DNA of 44,686 nucleotides from DYFX01 sp964400625 (GCA_964400625.1 CAYNUS010000010.1:1-44686); one strand, 5' to 3'; counted from the first letter of the stretch, positions 23,036 through 30,526 are shown. Program-made: numbers and translations. Notes: generated by a model from the sequence alone, not told the origin.

Positions 23036-23044
23036 CGCGCCGGA

Positions 23045-23070
23045 AACCCTCCCACGAACGGAGGGTTTTT
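23045..23070 (+). terminator. Terminator of the RodZ-like gene
   Basis: AACCCTCC-CACGAAC-GGAGGGTT followed by TTT. Confidence 0.85.
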
Positions 23071-23185
23071 CGTTTATCCACATCCGCCGTCTTGCGCTGT
23101 TCGCCTTTCGTTCATCTACAATGTTGACATCGAAAGACGGGGTATGATTGGACCTCCTCGTCGGCTATAATTCATCAATCACTCG

Positions 23186-23273
23186 TGTCATCCCGAGCCC
23201 GCATTCCAGCGGGCGGTAGGGACCCCTTTATAAGCGATTCCTGCCGCCCCGCAATGCGGGGCTCGGAATGACA
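23186..23273. repeat. Interspersed palindromic repeat, copy 1 (recA leader)
   Basis: An 88-bp element bounded by TGTCATCCCGAGCC and GGCTCGGAATGACA, with an inner hairpin near each end (for example CCCCGCAATGCGGGG). Read in reverse complement it matches the element at 26947-27064 over both ends and the TAGGAATCGCTT-type centre. It lies only 12 nt before the recA start codon, so it is almost surely transcribed into the recA leader. No transposase is encoded; it looks MITE-like. Confidence 0.8.
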
Positions 23274-23284
23274 TCATCACCCTT

Positions 23285-24349
23285 ATGGCAAAAGCAGTCG
23301 TCGACGAACGGTTCAAAGCCACCGAAGAAGCCATCAGCCAGATCCGCAGCAAGTTCGGCGACGGTTCCATCATGCGCCTCGGCGACGCCAAGAAGATGCA
23401 GGTCGCGTCCATCCCGACGGGCTGCCTCTCGCTCGACCTCGCGCTCGGCATCGGCGGCGTCCCGCGCGGCCGCGTCATCGAAATCTACGGACCGGAATCC
23501 TCCGGCAAGACGACGCTCGCCCAGCACATCATCGCCGAGGTCCAGAAGATGGGAGGCCTCGCCGCCTTCGTCGACGCCGAACACGCGCTCGACCCGGCCT
23601 ACGCCGAGAAGATCGGCGTGAAGATCAACGACATGCTGATCTCCCAGCCGGACACCGGCGAACAGGCGCTCGACATCGTCGAGACGCTCGTCAGGAGCGG
23701 CGCCGTCGACGTCATCGTGGTCGACTCCGTGGCGGCGCTCGTGCCGAAGGCGGAAATCGAGGGCGAGATGGGCGATTCCCACATGGGTCTCCAGGCGCGC
23801 CTGATGTCGCAGGCCCTCCGCAAGCTCACCGGCATCGTCTCCAAGACCAAGACCTGCGTCATCTTCATCAACCAGATCCGCATGAAGATCGGCGTCGTCT
23901 TCGGCAACCCCGAAACGACGACCGGCGGCACCGCCCTCAAGTTCTACGCCTCCCAGCGCATCGAGGTCCGCCGCTCGGCCCAGCTCAAGAAGGACGAGAA
24001 GGTCATCGGCAACCAGGTGAACGTGAAGATCGTGAAGAACAAGGTCGCTCCCCCGTTCCGCACCACCCAGTTCGAGATCATGTACAACGAGGGCATTTCG
24101 ATCTCCGGCGACACCCTCGACACCGGCGTGCTCCACGGCGTCATCGCCAAGAACGGCAACTCGTACCTGTTCGGCGACGTGAAGCTCGGCGTCGGCCGCG
24201 AGACGGCCAAGACGTTCCTCAAGGAGAACCCCAAGCTCATCAAGCAGATCCGCGAGCAGGTCATGAAGATCGTGACCGACGGCGCCGCGGCCGACCTGGC
24301 CGACGAAGCCGCCCACCGCGAGGCGGCGGAGAGCGCGATGGCCGCGTAA
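23285..24349 (+). CDS. recA: Recombinase RecA
   Basis: 354 aa, full length. Walker A GPESSGKTT is at residues 69-77. Also visible are the AFVDAEHALDP motif, Walker B VIVVDSVAALVP, loop L1 (EIEGEMGDSHMGLQARLMSQALRK), the FINQIRMKIGVVFGNPETTTGG L2 region and the C-terminal acidic/Ala-rich tail. It forms the strand-exchange filament. No Shine-Dalgarno is evident; the palindromic repeat at 23186-23273 fills the leader. Candidate promoter hexamers lie upstream of that (TACAAT near 23117, TATGAT near 23142) but without a convincing -35 at standard spacing. No LexA-type box is recognised. It ends at its own terminator. Confidence 0.98.
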   Translation: MAKAVVDERFKATEEAISQIRSKFGDGSIMRLGDAKKMQVASIPTGCLSLDLALGIGGVPRGRVIEIYGPESSGKTTLAQHIIAEVQKMGGLAAFVDAEHALDPAYAEKIGVKINDMLISQPDTGEQALDIVETLVRSGAVDVIVVDSVAALVPKAEIEGEMGDSHMGLQARLMSQALRKLTGIVSKTKTCVIFINQIRMKIGVVFGNPETTTGGTALKFYASQRIEVRRSAQLKKDEKVIGNQVNVKIVKNKVAPPFRTTQFEIMYNEGISISGDTLDTGVLHGVIAKNGNSYLFGDVKLGVGRETAKTFLKENPKLIKQIREQVMKIVTDGAAADLADEAAHREAAESAMAA

Positions 24350-24360
24350 AGGAAAAGGAA

Positions 24361-24387
24361 ACGCCCGGCAGACGCCGGGCGTTTTTT
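24361..24387 (+). terminator. Terminator of recA
   Basis: ACGCCCGGC-AGAC-GCCGGGCGT followed by TTTTT. The T-tract touches the stop codon of the convergent SET-domain gene. Confidence 0.92.
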
Positions 24388-24803
24388 CATGCTTTCCTGG
24401 GCCCTTTCCGATGCCGCTTGGCGCCACAGCGGCAGCCGTACGGGGCGATGTAGTGGTCGTAGTAGGTCTTGCCGTAGTCGACCGTGAGCTCCTCGCCGGG
24501 CTTGATGGCGCGCGCCGCGACGTAGAACACGCGGTTCCCGACGATGCGGTCCTCGCAGTTCGGGCGGCAGGCGTGGTTCACGTAGCGGGCGAGGTTCCGG
24601 CGGGCGGAGCCGTCGATGTTCACGTCCTTCCGGACCTCGAAGATGTAGCGGTTGGAACGTCGGTCGGCTTCGGCGTCGTCGATGATCTCGCCGACGTACT
24701 CGATGACGCGCGCTCCGCGGCGGAACGGGACGGCGGAAACAAGACCGAGGCCATGGAGGCCTCGGCGGACCGCGTATTTCCGGTGGTCGCGTCCCTTCCG
24801 CAT
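24387..24803 (-). CDS. SET-domain protein (putative lysine methyltransferase)
   Basis: 138 aa made almost wholly of a SET domain. Motifs in order: the N-terminal RRGLHGLGLVSA strand pair (13-24), RGARVIEYVGEIID (29-42), the catalytic NHACRPNCE block (76-84) and GEELTVDYG with the conserved Tyr (Y110). A post-SET-like PYGCRCGAKRH follows (121-131). C83, C124 and C126 could form part of the post-SET zinc site; the usual fourth Cys is absent and H131 may stand in. SET proteins move methyl groups from S-adenosylmethionine to lysines. The target here is unknown; ribosomal or DNA-binding proteins are possible. It starts 4 nt after the DUF1761 gene stop, so the two form an operon. Confidence 0.88.
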   Translation of the reverse strand: MRKGRDHRKYAVRRGLHGLGLVSAVPFRRGARVIEYVGEIIDDAEADRRSNRYIFEVRKDVNIDGSARRNLARYVNHACRPNCEDRIVGNRVFYVAARAIKPGEELTVDYGKTYYDHYIAPYGCRCGAKRHRKGPRKA

Positions 24804-24807
24804 CGTC

Positions 24808-25230
24808 TTACGCCCAATACGCGAGCGTCGCGCCCATGCCCATGAGCATCACGAGCTGGTAGGCGCCGTTGATGGCGAGCAGTTCGTTCTTCTTGTTCTC
24901 GTAGAGCTTGCCCTGGACGATGAGCGGCAGCTGGAAGCCGAGCCAGAGCCAGAAACCCGTCTGCGCGCCGTCCATCCAGGTGACGGAGGCGGTGTAGTCC
25001 ACGAAGTGCGCGAGGACGTAGGCCGAGAGGAGCGCGACCGGGACGTTCCAGGACATCGCCTTCATCCCTTCCTTCTTCTTTTCCGGCGACATGGGGGCGT
25101 TCGGATCCATGCCCATGGCCTTCATCCACGGCTTGCCGAAGAACGGACCGTACCACAGCATGCCGAGCACCATGGCGAAGGCCGTGGCGGCGAGGACGGC
25201 GAACCAGTTCACGTCGATCGGGGAGACCAT
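24808..25230 (-). CDS. DUF1761 family membrane protein
   Basis: 140 aa with about four membrane helices: residues 8-27 (WFAVLAATAFAMVLGMLWYG), about 62-78, about 90-105 and about 118-138. The motif LWYGPFFGKPWMKAMGM after the first helix is characteristic of DUF1761. The function of the family is not known. It is the first gene of a two-gene operon with the SET-domain protein. A TATTAT sequence lies just upstream of the ATG and could be a -10 box giving an almost leaderless mRNA, but no -35 is clear. Confidence 0.82.
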   Translation of the reverse strand: MVSPIDVNWFAVLAATAFAMVLGMLWYGPFFGKPWMKAMGMDPNAPMSPEKKKEGMKAMSWNVPVALLSAYVLAHFVDYTASVTWMDGAQTGFWLWLGFQLPLIVQGKLYENKKNELLAINGAYQLVMLMGMGATLAYWA

Positions 25231-25242
25231 ACGAGTTCGATA

Positions 25243-25277
25243 ATAACGAAAATCCGCTCATAGCGTAGCGGATTTCG
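25243..25277 (-). terminator. Terminator of the efp unit
   Basis: On the minus strand CGAAATCCGCT..AGCGGATTTTCG followed by TTATTAT. It lies 11 nt behind the efp stop codon. Confidence 0.75.
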
Positions 25278-25287
25278 GGTCTTCGGT

Positions 25288-25851
25288 CTACTGGTTGGCG
25301 CGCTCGACGTAATCGCCCGTCTCGGTGTTGATGGAGAGAAGGTCGCCTTCCTTGATGAAGATCGGGACCTTCACCTTGTAGCCCGTCTCGAGCGTGACTT
25401 CCTTCGTGATGTTGCCGGAGGAGTCGCCCTTCACGGCATCGAAGGCCTCGGTGACCTTCAGGACCATCTTCTTGGGAAGCACCACGTTCAGGCAGTCGCC
25501 TTCGTAGAACCAGCCCATGATCTCCTGGCCTTCCTTGAGGTAGTTGGTCTTCTCGGCGAGGATATCCTTCGCGATGGAGATCTCCTCGTAGGTGGCGTTG
25601 TCCATGAAGTGCCACTTCGTGCCGTCGTTGTAGGTGTACTGGAGGTTGCGGCGCTCGAGGTCGACGAACTCGACGGGTTCGGCGGCCTTGTAGGTGTTGT
25701 CGAACACCTTGCCGGAGCGGGCGTTCTTGAGGCGTGTACGGACGAACGAGCCGCCCTTGCCCGGGTTCACGTGCTGGAACTCGACGACGATGTGGGGTTC
25801 GCCCTTATACATCACGACGGATTCCTTGTTGATGTCGTTGACGGAAGCCAT
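25288..25851 (-). CDS. efp: Translation elongation factor P
   Basis: 187 aa from MASVNDINKES; a start three codons upstream (25860) is also possible and neither has a Shine-Dalgarno. Domain I carries the tip loop NPGKGGSFVRTRLKN with the lysine that is modified in other bacteria at K32 (E. coli K34). Domains II and III continue to the end (VTLETGYKVKVPIFIKEGDLLSINTETGDYVER). EF-P relieves ribosome stalling at polyproline stretches. The loop is of the PGKG type used by EpmA-modified EF-Ps, and an EpmA-like gene lies directly upstream, ending 37 nt before this start. Confidence 0.96.
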   Translation of the reverse strand: MASVNDINKESVVMYKGEPHIVVEFQHVNPGKGGSFVRTRLKNARSGKVFDNTYKAAEPVEFVDLERRNLQYTYNDGTKWHFMDNATYEEISIAKDILAEKTNYLKEGQEIMGWFYEGDCLNVVLPKKMVLKVTEAFDAVKGDSSGNITKEVTLETGYKVKVPIFIKEGDLLSINTETGDYVERANQ

Positions 25852-25888
25852 AGGAGTCATTAATTCACGGGAAGCTTACCGGAGGGCC

Positions 25889-26941
25889 CTATTTTTGGGA
25901 AGGGTGGAACATCGCGTCCGCCGGGAAGGCTTGGACCGCGCGGATGTCGTCCTCCCCCAGGAGGAGCATCATGAGCCGATCGAAACCGAGCGCGATGCCG
26001 CCGGCTTCCGGCATCCCCTCCTCCAGCGCGGCGAGGAAGTCGTCGTCGACGGCGTAGTCGGTGCGGCCGAGCGTCTTCCGGAGCGCGCGCTCCTCTTCGA
26101 GGCGTTTCCGCTGTTCCTTCGCGTCCGTGAGCTCGGTGAAGGCGTTGGCGATCTCGAGCCCGCCGATGTAGAGCTCGAAGCGTTCGGCGTAGCGCGGGTC
26201 GCTGGCGGAGGCCTTCGAGAGCGCCGCCATCGAGACGGGATACTCGCAAAGCAAGGTCGGGCGTTCGAGGCCGAGCTGCGGCTCGACGGCGTTCAGGAAG
26301 ACGGAGAAGAAGGCGTCGTCCCACGGGACGTCCTCGGGCAGGACGTGTCCGAGTTCGGCGGCCTTGGCGCGCAGGATTCCCGCGTCGCCGAGCGCGGCGT
26401 CCAGGTCGACGCCGGCGTGCTTCCGCATCGCTTCGCGGACCGTGAGCCGTTCCCAAGGCTTGGCGAGGTCGATCAGGCGGCCGTTCCGTTCGATGACGGA
26501 CTTGTAGGCCGTCTTCTCGGCGACGTGTTTCACGAGCGCTTCCGTCTCGTCCATGATGCCGGCGTAGTCGGTGCCGGTGCGGTACCACTCGAGCATCGTG
26601 AACTCGGGGTTGTGGCGGCCCTCGAAGGCCTCGCCGTTCCGGAAGCACCGGGCGAGCTGGTAGATCTTGGGGAAGCCGGCCGCGAGCAGCTTCTTCATCG
26701 CATACTCCGGCGAGGTGATGAGGTAGGCCGGGAAGCGGTTGCCGAAGGGGTCGGCGACCGTCGTCTCGAACGGGTCGAGATGCGGCTCCATGCCGGGTTT
26801 GGCGACCACGAGCGGCGTCTCGACCTCGATGTAGCCCTGCGCGTCGAAGAAGGCCCGCACGGCGGCGAGCGCCTTGGCGCGCGCCACGAGGTTCTGGCGC
26901 AGGTGCGCGCTTTCCTTCAGTTGCTTCCAGCGGGGTTGCAT
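25889..26941 (-). CDS. epmA: EpmA-like EF-P lysine ligase (truncated LysRS paralogue)
   Basis: 350 aa, a class II lysyl-tRNA synthetase catalytic core without the N-terminal anticodon-binding domain; E. coli EpmA has 325 aa and full LysRS about 500. Motifs: HLDPFETT after GMEP, the TSPEYAMKKLLAAG segment, motif 2 (RCFRNGEAFEGRHNPEFTML) and motif 3 (GGIALGFDRLMMLLLG). GLEIANAFTELTDAKEQRKR also matches EpmA. The enzyme activates lysine or beta-lysine and attaches it to the EF-P tip lysine. Adjacency to efp strongly supports this role. The beta-lysine maker EpmB is not in the window, so the donor could be plain lysine or EpmB could lie elsewhere. The gene starts 5 nt from a palindromic repeat. 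Confidence 0.85.
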   Translation of the reverse strand: MQPRWKQLKESAHLRQNLVARAKALAAVRAFFDAQGYIEVETPLVVAKPGMEPHLDPFETTVADPFGNRFPAYLITSPEYAMKKLLAAGFPKIYQLARCFRNGEAFEGRHNPEFTMLEWYRTGTDYAGIMDETEALVKHVAEKTAYKSVIERNGRLIDLAKPWERLTVREAMRKHAGVDLDAALGDAGILRAKAAELGHVLPEDVPWDDAFFSVFLNAVEPQLGLERPTLLCEYPVSMAALSKASASDPRYAERFELYIGGLEIANAFTELTDAKEQRKRLEEERALRKTLGRTDYAVDDDFLAALEEGMPEAGGIALGFDRLMMLLLGEDDIRAVQAFPADAMFHPSQK

Positions 26942-26946
26942 ATGCG

Positions 26947-27064
26947 TGTCATTCCGAGCCCCGCATTGCGGGGCGGTAGGAATCGCTTTTATGGCGTAAT
27001 CCTCCGTGACCGTCGTTTGAAAGGGATCCCTAGCGCCCTGCAGGGTGCAGGGCTCGGGATGACA
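26947..27064. repeat. Interspersed palindromic repeat, copy 2
   Basis: A 118-bp element bounded by TGTCATTCCGAGCCCC and GGGCTCGGGATGACA, in the gap between rpsR and epmA. It is the same family as 23186-23273 but in the opposite orientation, and carries about 30 bp more in the centre. Inner hairpins such as CCCCGCATTGCGGGG and CCCTGCAGGGTGCAGGG are visible. It may end the rpsF-ssb-rpsR transcript or simply be carried along. Confidence 0.8.
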
Positions 27065-27092
27065 AAAAAGGCGGCTAACGCCGCCCTTCCTG

Positions 27093-27323
27093 TTATTTGA
27101 TCACGAACGGCATGAGCGCGAGGACGCGGGCCTTCTTGATGGCGTTCGCGAGCTTGCGCTGGTGCCACGCGCAGACGCCGGAGCGGCGGCGCGGGACGAT
27201 CTTGGCGTAGGAGGAGGTGTAGCGGCGGAGCAACGCGGTGTCCTTGTAGTCGATGACATCGACCTGGTTCACGCAGAAGTGGCAATGCCGTTCCTGCCCC
27301 AGCTGGGGTTTCTTTTGAGCCAT
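27093..27323 (-). CDS. rpsR: 30S ribosomal protein S18
   Basis: 76 aa, usual size. The core DVIDYKDTALLRRYTSSYAKIVPRR and the C-terminal KLANAIKKARVLALMPFV are diagnostic. It is a cysteine-containing form: C14-x2-C17 and C51-x2-H54 could bind zinc. S18 pairs with S6 on the 30S platform. It follows ssb by 6 nt in the classic rpsF-ssb-rpsR order. Confidence 0.97.
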   Translation of the reverse strand: MAQKKPQLGQERHCHFCVNQVDVIDYKDTALLRRYTSSYAKIVPRRRSGVCAWHQRKLANAIKKARVLALMPFVIK

Positions 27324-27329
27324 AGGTGT

Positions 27330-27782
27330 TTAGAACGGGATATCTTCGACTTTGATCTCCTCTTCGGCGGGGGCGGAAGCCATCGCGGGCATGTCACTCG
27401 GCTGGGCGGCGGCCTTCGGGGTCCAGGCGGCGTTGGCGCCTCCCTGGCCCGCGGGGGCCTTGTCCAGCATGATCATGTTTTCGGCGACGATTTCGGTACG
27501 GTTCTTCTTCACGCCGTCGGTCCCCTGCCACTCGCGCGTCTGGATGCGTCCTTCCACGAAGACCTTGCGGCCCTTGCCGAGGTACTGCTGGCAGATGTCC
27601 GCCAGCTTGCCCCAGGCGACGATATTGTGGAATTCGACGCGTTCCTGCTTCTGGCCGCTCGCGTCCTTCCACTGGCTGGAAGTCGCGACGCCGAAGGAGG
27701 AGACGGTCTGGCCGTTCGGCGTGGTCCGGGTTTCCGGATCACGCGTCAGGTTCCCGATGATCTGCGCGCGGTTGAGGTTCAT
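27330..27782 (-). CDS. ssb: Single-stranded DNA-binding protein
   Basis: 150 aa. The OB fold occupies residues 1-108 (MNLNRAQIIGNLTRDPETR, ... FHNIVAWGKLADICQQYLGKG). A flexible Gly/Ala/Pro linker and the acidic protein-docking tail EEEIKVEDIPF at the C-terminus follow. It coats single-stranded DNA and recruits partners through the DIPF tip. Sits between rpsF and rpsR, the common bacterial arrangement. Confidence 0.97.
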   Translation of the reverse strand: MNLNRAQIIGNLTRDPETRTTPNGQTVSSFGVATSSQWKDASGQKQERVEFHNIVAWGKLADICQQYLGKGRKVFVEGRIQTREWQGTDGVKKNRTEIVAENMIMLDKAPAGQGGANAAWTPKAAAQPSDMPAMASAPAEEEIKVEDIPF

Positions 27783-27799
27783 CGTCGTAAGATCAGATA

Positions 27800-28291
27800 T
27801 TATTCGATCTTGCCTTCGAGGATCTTGTCGATGTTCTTCTCGACGTCGGCCATGTCGACTTCGACCTTCTTGTCGGCCGGCTTGGCGGCTCCGGCGGCCT
27901 GGCGCTGGCGCGTCTCGCGCTCGGCGCGGTCCGTGCTTTCGCTGCGGCGCGGGGCGTCGCGATCGATCTCCTCCATGGCCTGGAGCTTGAAGACCGGCTT
28001 GGCCTTCTGGTCCTTGATCATGAGGCTATGGCGCAGCACCTCGGAGTGGAGGCGCAGCATCTCGTTCAGGGCCTTCACCTTCGGCGTCTCGAGGTCGAGG
28101 TCGACGAGGATGTAGTACCCGTAACGGACGTGGTCGACCGGGTAGGTCAACTTGATCTTGCCGACCATCTCGTTGCGGGAGATGGTGCAGCCGATCTCGG
28201 TGAGCTGCTTGGTGATCCCGTCGATCACCGGCTGGAGCTCCGTCTCGGCGTAGGTCGCCGGGATGATGTAGAGGAGTTCGTAGCGGGACAT
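27800..28291 (-). CDS. rpsF: 30S ribosomal protein S6
   Basis: 163 aa, longer than the usual 95-130 because of a charged C-terminal extension (residues about 110-163). The core is clear: MSRYELLYIIPATYAETELQ, KIKLTYPVDHVRYGYYILVDLD and LRLHSEVLRHSLMI. It partners with S18. It is the first gene of rpsF-ssb-rpsR. The upstream region holds an inverted repeat CTTGAT-TT-ATCAAG near 28343-28356; whether this belongs to an S6/S18 autoregulatory leader cannot be told by eye. Confidence 0.95.
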   Translation of the reverse strand: MSRYELLYIIPATYAETELQPVIDGITKQLTEIGCTISRNEMVGKIKLTYPVDHVRYGYYILVDLDLETPKVKALNEMLRLHSEVLRHSLMIKDQKAKPVFKLQAMEEIDRDAPRRSESTDRAERETRQRQAAGAAKPADKKVEVDMADVEKNIDKILEGKIE

Positions 28292-28429
28292 AACGTTAAT
28301 AGAATTTCCCGAAACATGGGCTGGTTTCGATGGAAATCGCTTGATTTATCAAGGCTTGAAGGCCCTGTTGTAAGCGCTGGGACGATACCACGGGTCCCGA
28401 AATCGCGCAAGGGGCGCAGGTCTGCCCCA

Positions 28430-28458
28430 TTGACTTCGGGCCTGATATCATCTAAGGT
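28430..28458 (+). promoter_or_regulatory. Promoter of the TRM11-like gene
   Basis: TTGACT (28430-28435), 17-nt spacer, TAAGGT (28453-28458). The expected start point is only a few nt before the ATG at 28469, so the mRNA may be nearly leaderless. Confidence 0.5.
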
Positions 28459-28468
28459 AAGCCGTCAT

Positions 28469-29689
28469 ATGCAGTACGCCTTCGTCCTCGGGCGCGAGCC
28501 CGCCATCTCGACCGCCGAACTCATCTCCGCCCTGAACGCGGCGGGTGCGGGTTTCGACGCGAAGACGTCCGTCTTCACGCCCGCCGTGATGATCGCGACC
28601 GTCGAGAAGCAGCTCGACGCCGATTTCTTCCACCGCCTCGGCGGCTCCATCAAGATGGCGCGCGTGGTGAAGGAATCGCAGGCCATCGACAAGGACCTCC
28701 TGAAGCTCCTCGAAGCCGCCGCGGGCGAAACCAACCTGGACTTCGGGCTCAGCCTCTACGACATGGGCGCCGAGCCGGCTCGCGCCCGGATGTTCGGCAA
28801 GTGGCTGAAGCCGCTCTCGCTCGAGCTCAAGAAGGAACTGAAGACCTCCGGCCTTTCCGTCCGCGCCGTGCTGGCCGACGGCCTCGCGCTCACGTCGGTG
28901 CAGGTCGACAAGAACAAGCTCGTCGGCAAGGGCGCCGAATTCCTGATCCTGGCCGGCCCCAAGACCACCTGGCTCGCCCGCACGATCGCGGTGCAAGCCT
29001 TCGAAGACTTCTCCGAGCGCGATTTCGGGCGCCCCAAGGCCGACGCCAAGAGCGGCATGCTCCCCCCGAAGCTCGCCCGCATGATGGTGAACATCGCCGC
29101 CGGCCCCCAGGACGAGCCGCTGCTCGACCCCTTCTGCGGCTCCGGCACGGTGCTGAACGAAGCCGCCACGCTCGGCTACCGCATCCTGCTCGGTTCCGAC
29201 ATCAGCCCCAAAGCCGTCGTCGACACCAAGGACAACTTCGCCTGGCTCGCCAAGGAGCGCGGCCTGAAGATCAAGTTCGACGCGACCGTGAGCGACGTGA
29301 AGGACCTCCCCTCCGCGCTCGACCCCGCTTCCGTCTCGACCATCGTCTGCGAGCCGTATCTCGGTCCGCCGCTCAAGGGCGGCGAATCGGACCAGAAGAT
29401 CCACTTCGAGTATCTGGAGCTGATGGGCCTCTATCGCCGCGCCTTCGACGCCTTCTCCAAGATCCTGAAGCCGGGCGGCAAGGTCGTGTTCGTCTTCCCG
29501 TTCTTCGGGAGCAAGCACGTGAACATCCTGCGCGAACTCGAGGACTACGGCTTCCGCGCCGAGGGTCTCCTGCCGGGCATGGCCGTGACCGCCTTGAACG
29601 CCCGCAGCTCGACCGGACTCGTCTACAAGCGCCCCGACCAGCGCGTCGGCCGCGACATCTTCCGCTTCCGCTTCAACCCGAACCGATAA
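28469..29689 (+). CDS. TRM11-like RNA methyltransferase
   Basis: 406 aa from MQYAFVLGREPAISTAEL. The N-terminal half (about residues 1-170) resembles the THUMP-containing part of TRM11/Trm-G10 enzymes. The C-terminal half is a Rossmann SAM-dependent methyltransferase: motif I DPFCGSGT starts at residue 220, GSDISPKAVVDTKDN follows, and the amino-methylase motif IV reads CEPYLGPPL (E295) where NPPY or DPPY is usual. The best guess is N2-guanosine methylation of tRNA; DNA methylation is less likely because no restriction partner or target-recognition domain is seen. An upstream in-frame extension crosses the promoter and is rejected. No Shine-Dalgarno. Confidence 0.85.
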   Translation: MQYAFVLGREPAISTAELISALNAAGAGFDAKTSVFTPAVMIATVEKQLDADFFHRLGGSIKMARVVKESQAIDKDLLKLLEAAAGETNLDFGLSLYDMGAEPARARMFGKWLKPLSLELKKELKTSGLSVRAVLADGLALTSVQVDKNKLVGKGAEFLILAGPKTTWLARTIAVQAFEDFSERDFGRPKADAKSGMLPPKLARMMVNIAAGPQDEPLLDPFCGSGTVLNEAATLGYRILLGSDISPKAVVDTKDNFAWLAKERGLKIKFDATVSDVKDLPSALDPASVSTIVCEPYLGPPLKGGESDQKIHFEYLELMGLYRRAFDAFSKILKPGGKVVFVFPFFGSKHVNILRELEDYGFRAEGLLPGMAVTALNARSSTGLVYKRPDQRVGRDIFRFRFNPNR

Positions 29690-29690
29690 A

Positions 29691-29731
29691 GAAAAAGGCC
29701 CTCACGCGTCGCGTGGGGGCCGTTTGTTTCC
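29691..29731. terminator. Bidirectional terminator, TRM11-like / DUF5317 genes
   Basis: GGCCCTCACGC-GTC-GCGTGGGGGCC. On the plus strand GTTTGTTTC follows; on the minus strand TTTTTC follows. The minus-strand stop codon at 29702 lies inside the stem. Confidence 0.8.
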
Positions 29732-30343
29732 GCGGATCTTCCGCCAGAGGAAGCCGAGGATGAGGAGGGCGGCGGCGGGGACGCCGAGGACGATGGTGCC
29801 GAGGAATCCGAGCACGTCGCCCTTGCTGTAGACCGTGTCGGCCCCGCAGATGCGGATGCCGTGGCGGTCGTCGAGGACGGCGAAACGCGGCGGCTCGGCA
29901 TGCGGCACGATGCGCTTGCCCTGCACGAAGTGCGGTGTCGGGACGGCGAAGTGCGTCGTCTCCCCTTCCGAGGAAGGCAGCACGGCCTCGTCGGCGCCGC
30001 GGACCATCCGGCAGAACCGACCCTTGCGATCTTCCTCGCTGGCGAAGAACGCGGGCACGCTCTCCCAGTCATGGACGGGCTCGACCGGCATGCGCATGCC
30101 GTTGGCCGTCATGACGAGGCCGTTCGAGACGCCCGCGGCCATGTTCAGCATGGCGGCGCCGGTCACGAGCCATTGCGTGGGACCGAGGCGGAGCGAGACG
30201 AGGGCGACCCAGAGGACGCCGAAGCTCGCGACGACCCAGGCCCAGCAGAACAAGGCATACGCCTCGAGGGACCAGGTCAGGATGACGGCGAGGATGCCGA
30301 GGCTGAGCGTCAGCCAGCCCCAACGTGACGAGTTCGTCTTCAT
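29702..30343 (-). CDS. DUF5317-like membrane protein
   Basis: 213 aa with about four membrane helices: two close together near the N-terminus (about 10-52), one at about 57-77 followed by the family-type motif LVMTANGMRMPVEP, and one near the C-terminus (about 178-198). Between them is a hydrophilic loop of about 90 residues. The NGMRMPV motif after a membrane helix suggests DUF5317, whose function is unknown. GGGGG a few nt before the ATG could serve as ribosome binding site. Single gene with its own promoter. Confidence 0.72.
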   Translation of the reverse strand: MKTNSSRWGWLTLSLGILAVILTWSLEAYALFCWAWVVASFGVLWVALVSLRLGPTQWLVTGAAMLNMAAGVSNGLVMTANGMRMPVEPVHDWESVPAFFASEEDRKGRFCRMVRGADEAVLPSSEGETTHFAVPTPHFVQGKRIVPHAEPPRFAVLDDRHGIRICGADTVYSKGDVLGFLGTIVLGVPAAALLILGFLWRKIRGNKRPPRDA

Positions 30344-30376
30344 CGGAGCCCCCTTTCGGGAAAAGGACGTAGCTCC

Positions 30377-30404
30377 AGCATAGCCAAAAATCCGCGAATG
30401 TCAA
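30377..30404 (-). promoter_or_regulatory. Promoter of the DUF5317-like gene
   Basis: TTGACA (30399-30404), 16-nt spacer, TATGCT (30377-30382). Confidence 0.75.
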
Positions 30405-30437
30405 TCCTGCGTGCCTCGTTCCCCCTTACCCCCTAAA

Positions 30438-30526
30438 GGGCCCTGCTGGCACCCGCTCGCGCAGCGTCCGATCCAACAGCGAACATCCATGCTCCCGGCG
30501 CCAGCGAGCGGGTGCCGGCAGGGCCC
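30438..30526. repeat. Long inverted repeat between divergent promoters
   Basis: Arms of 23 bp (30438-30460 and 30504-30526) are complementary at 22 of 23 positions, starting GGGCCCTG and ending in GGGCCC, around a 43-bp centre. No ORF. It sits between the DUF5317 promoter and the promoter of the cNMP-fold gene pair. It could be a palindromic repeat element or a transcription insulator. Confidence 0.8.

Noticed and set aside
23074..23082. Perfect DnaA box TTATCCACA upstream of recA, and another (reverse) at 44615-44623
   Set aside because: Both are isolated, without clustered boxes, an AT-rich unwinding region or dnaA/dnaN nearby, so neither marks an origin.
23090..23185. LexA/SOS operator before recA
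   Set aside because: GTTC-like fragments are present but no full palindromic box of a known LexA type could be formed.
23186..27064. CRISPR array or insertion sequence suggested by the repeats
   Set aside because: The repeats are dispersed palindromes without regular spacers, cas genes or a transposase.
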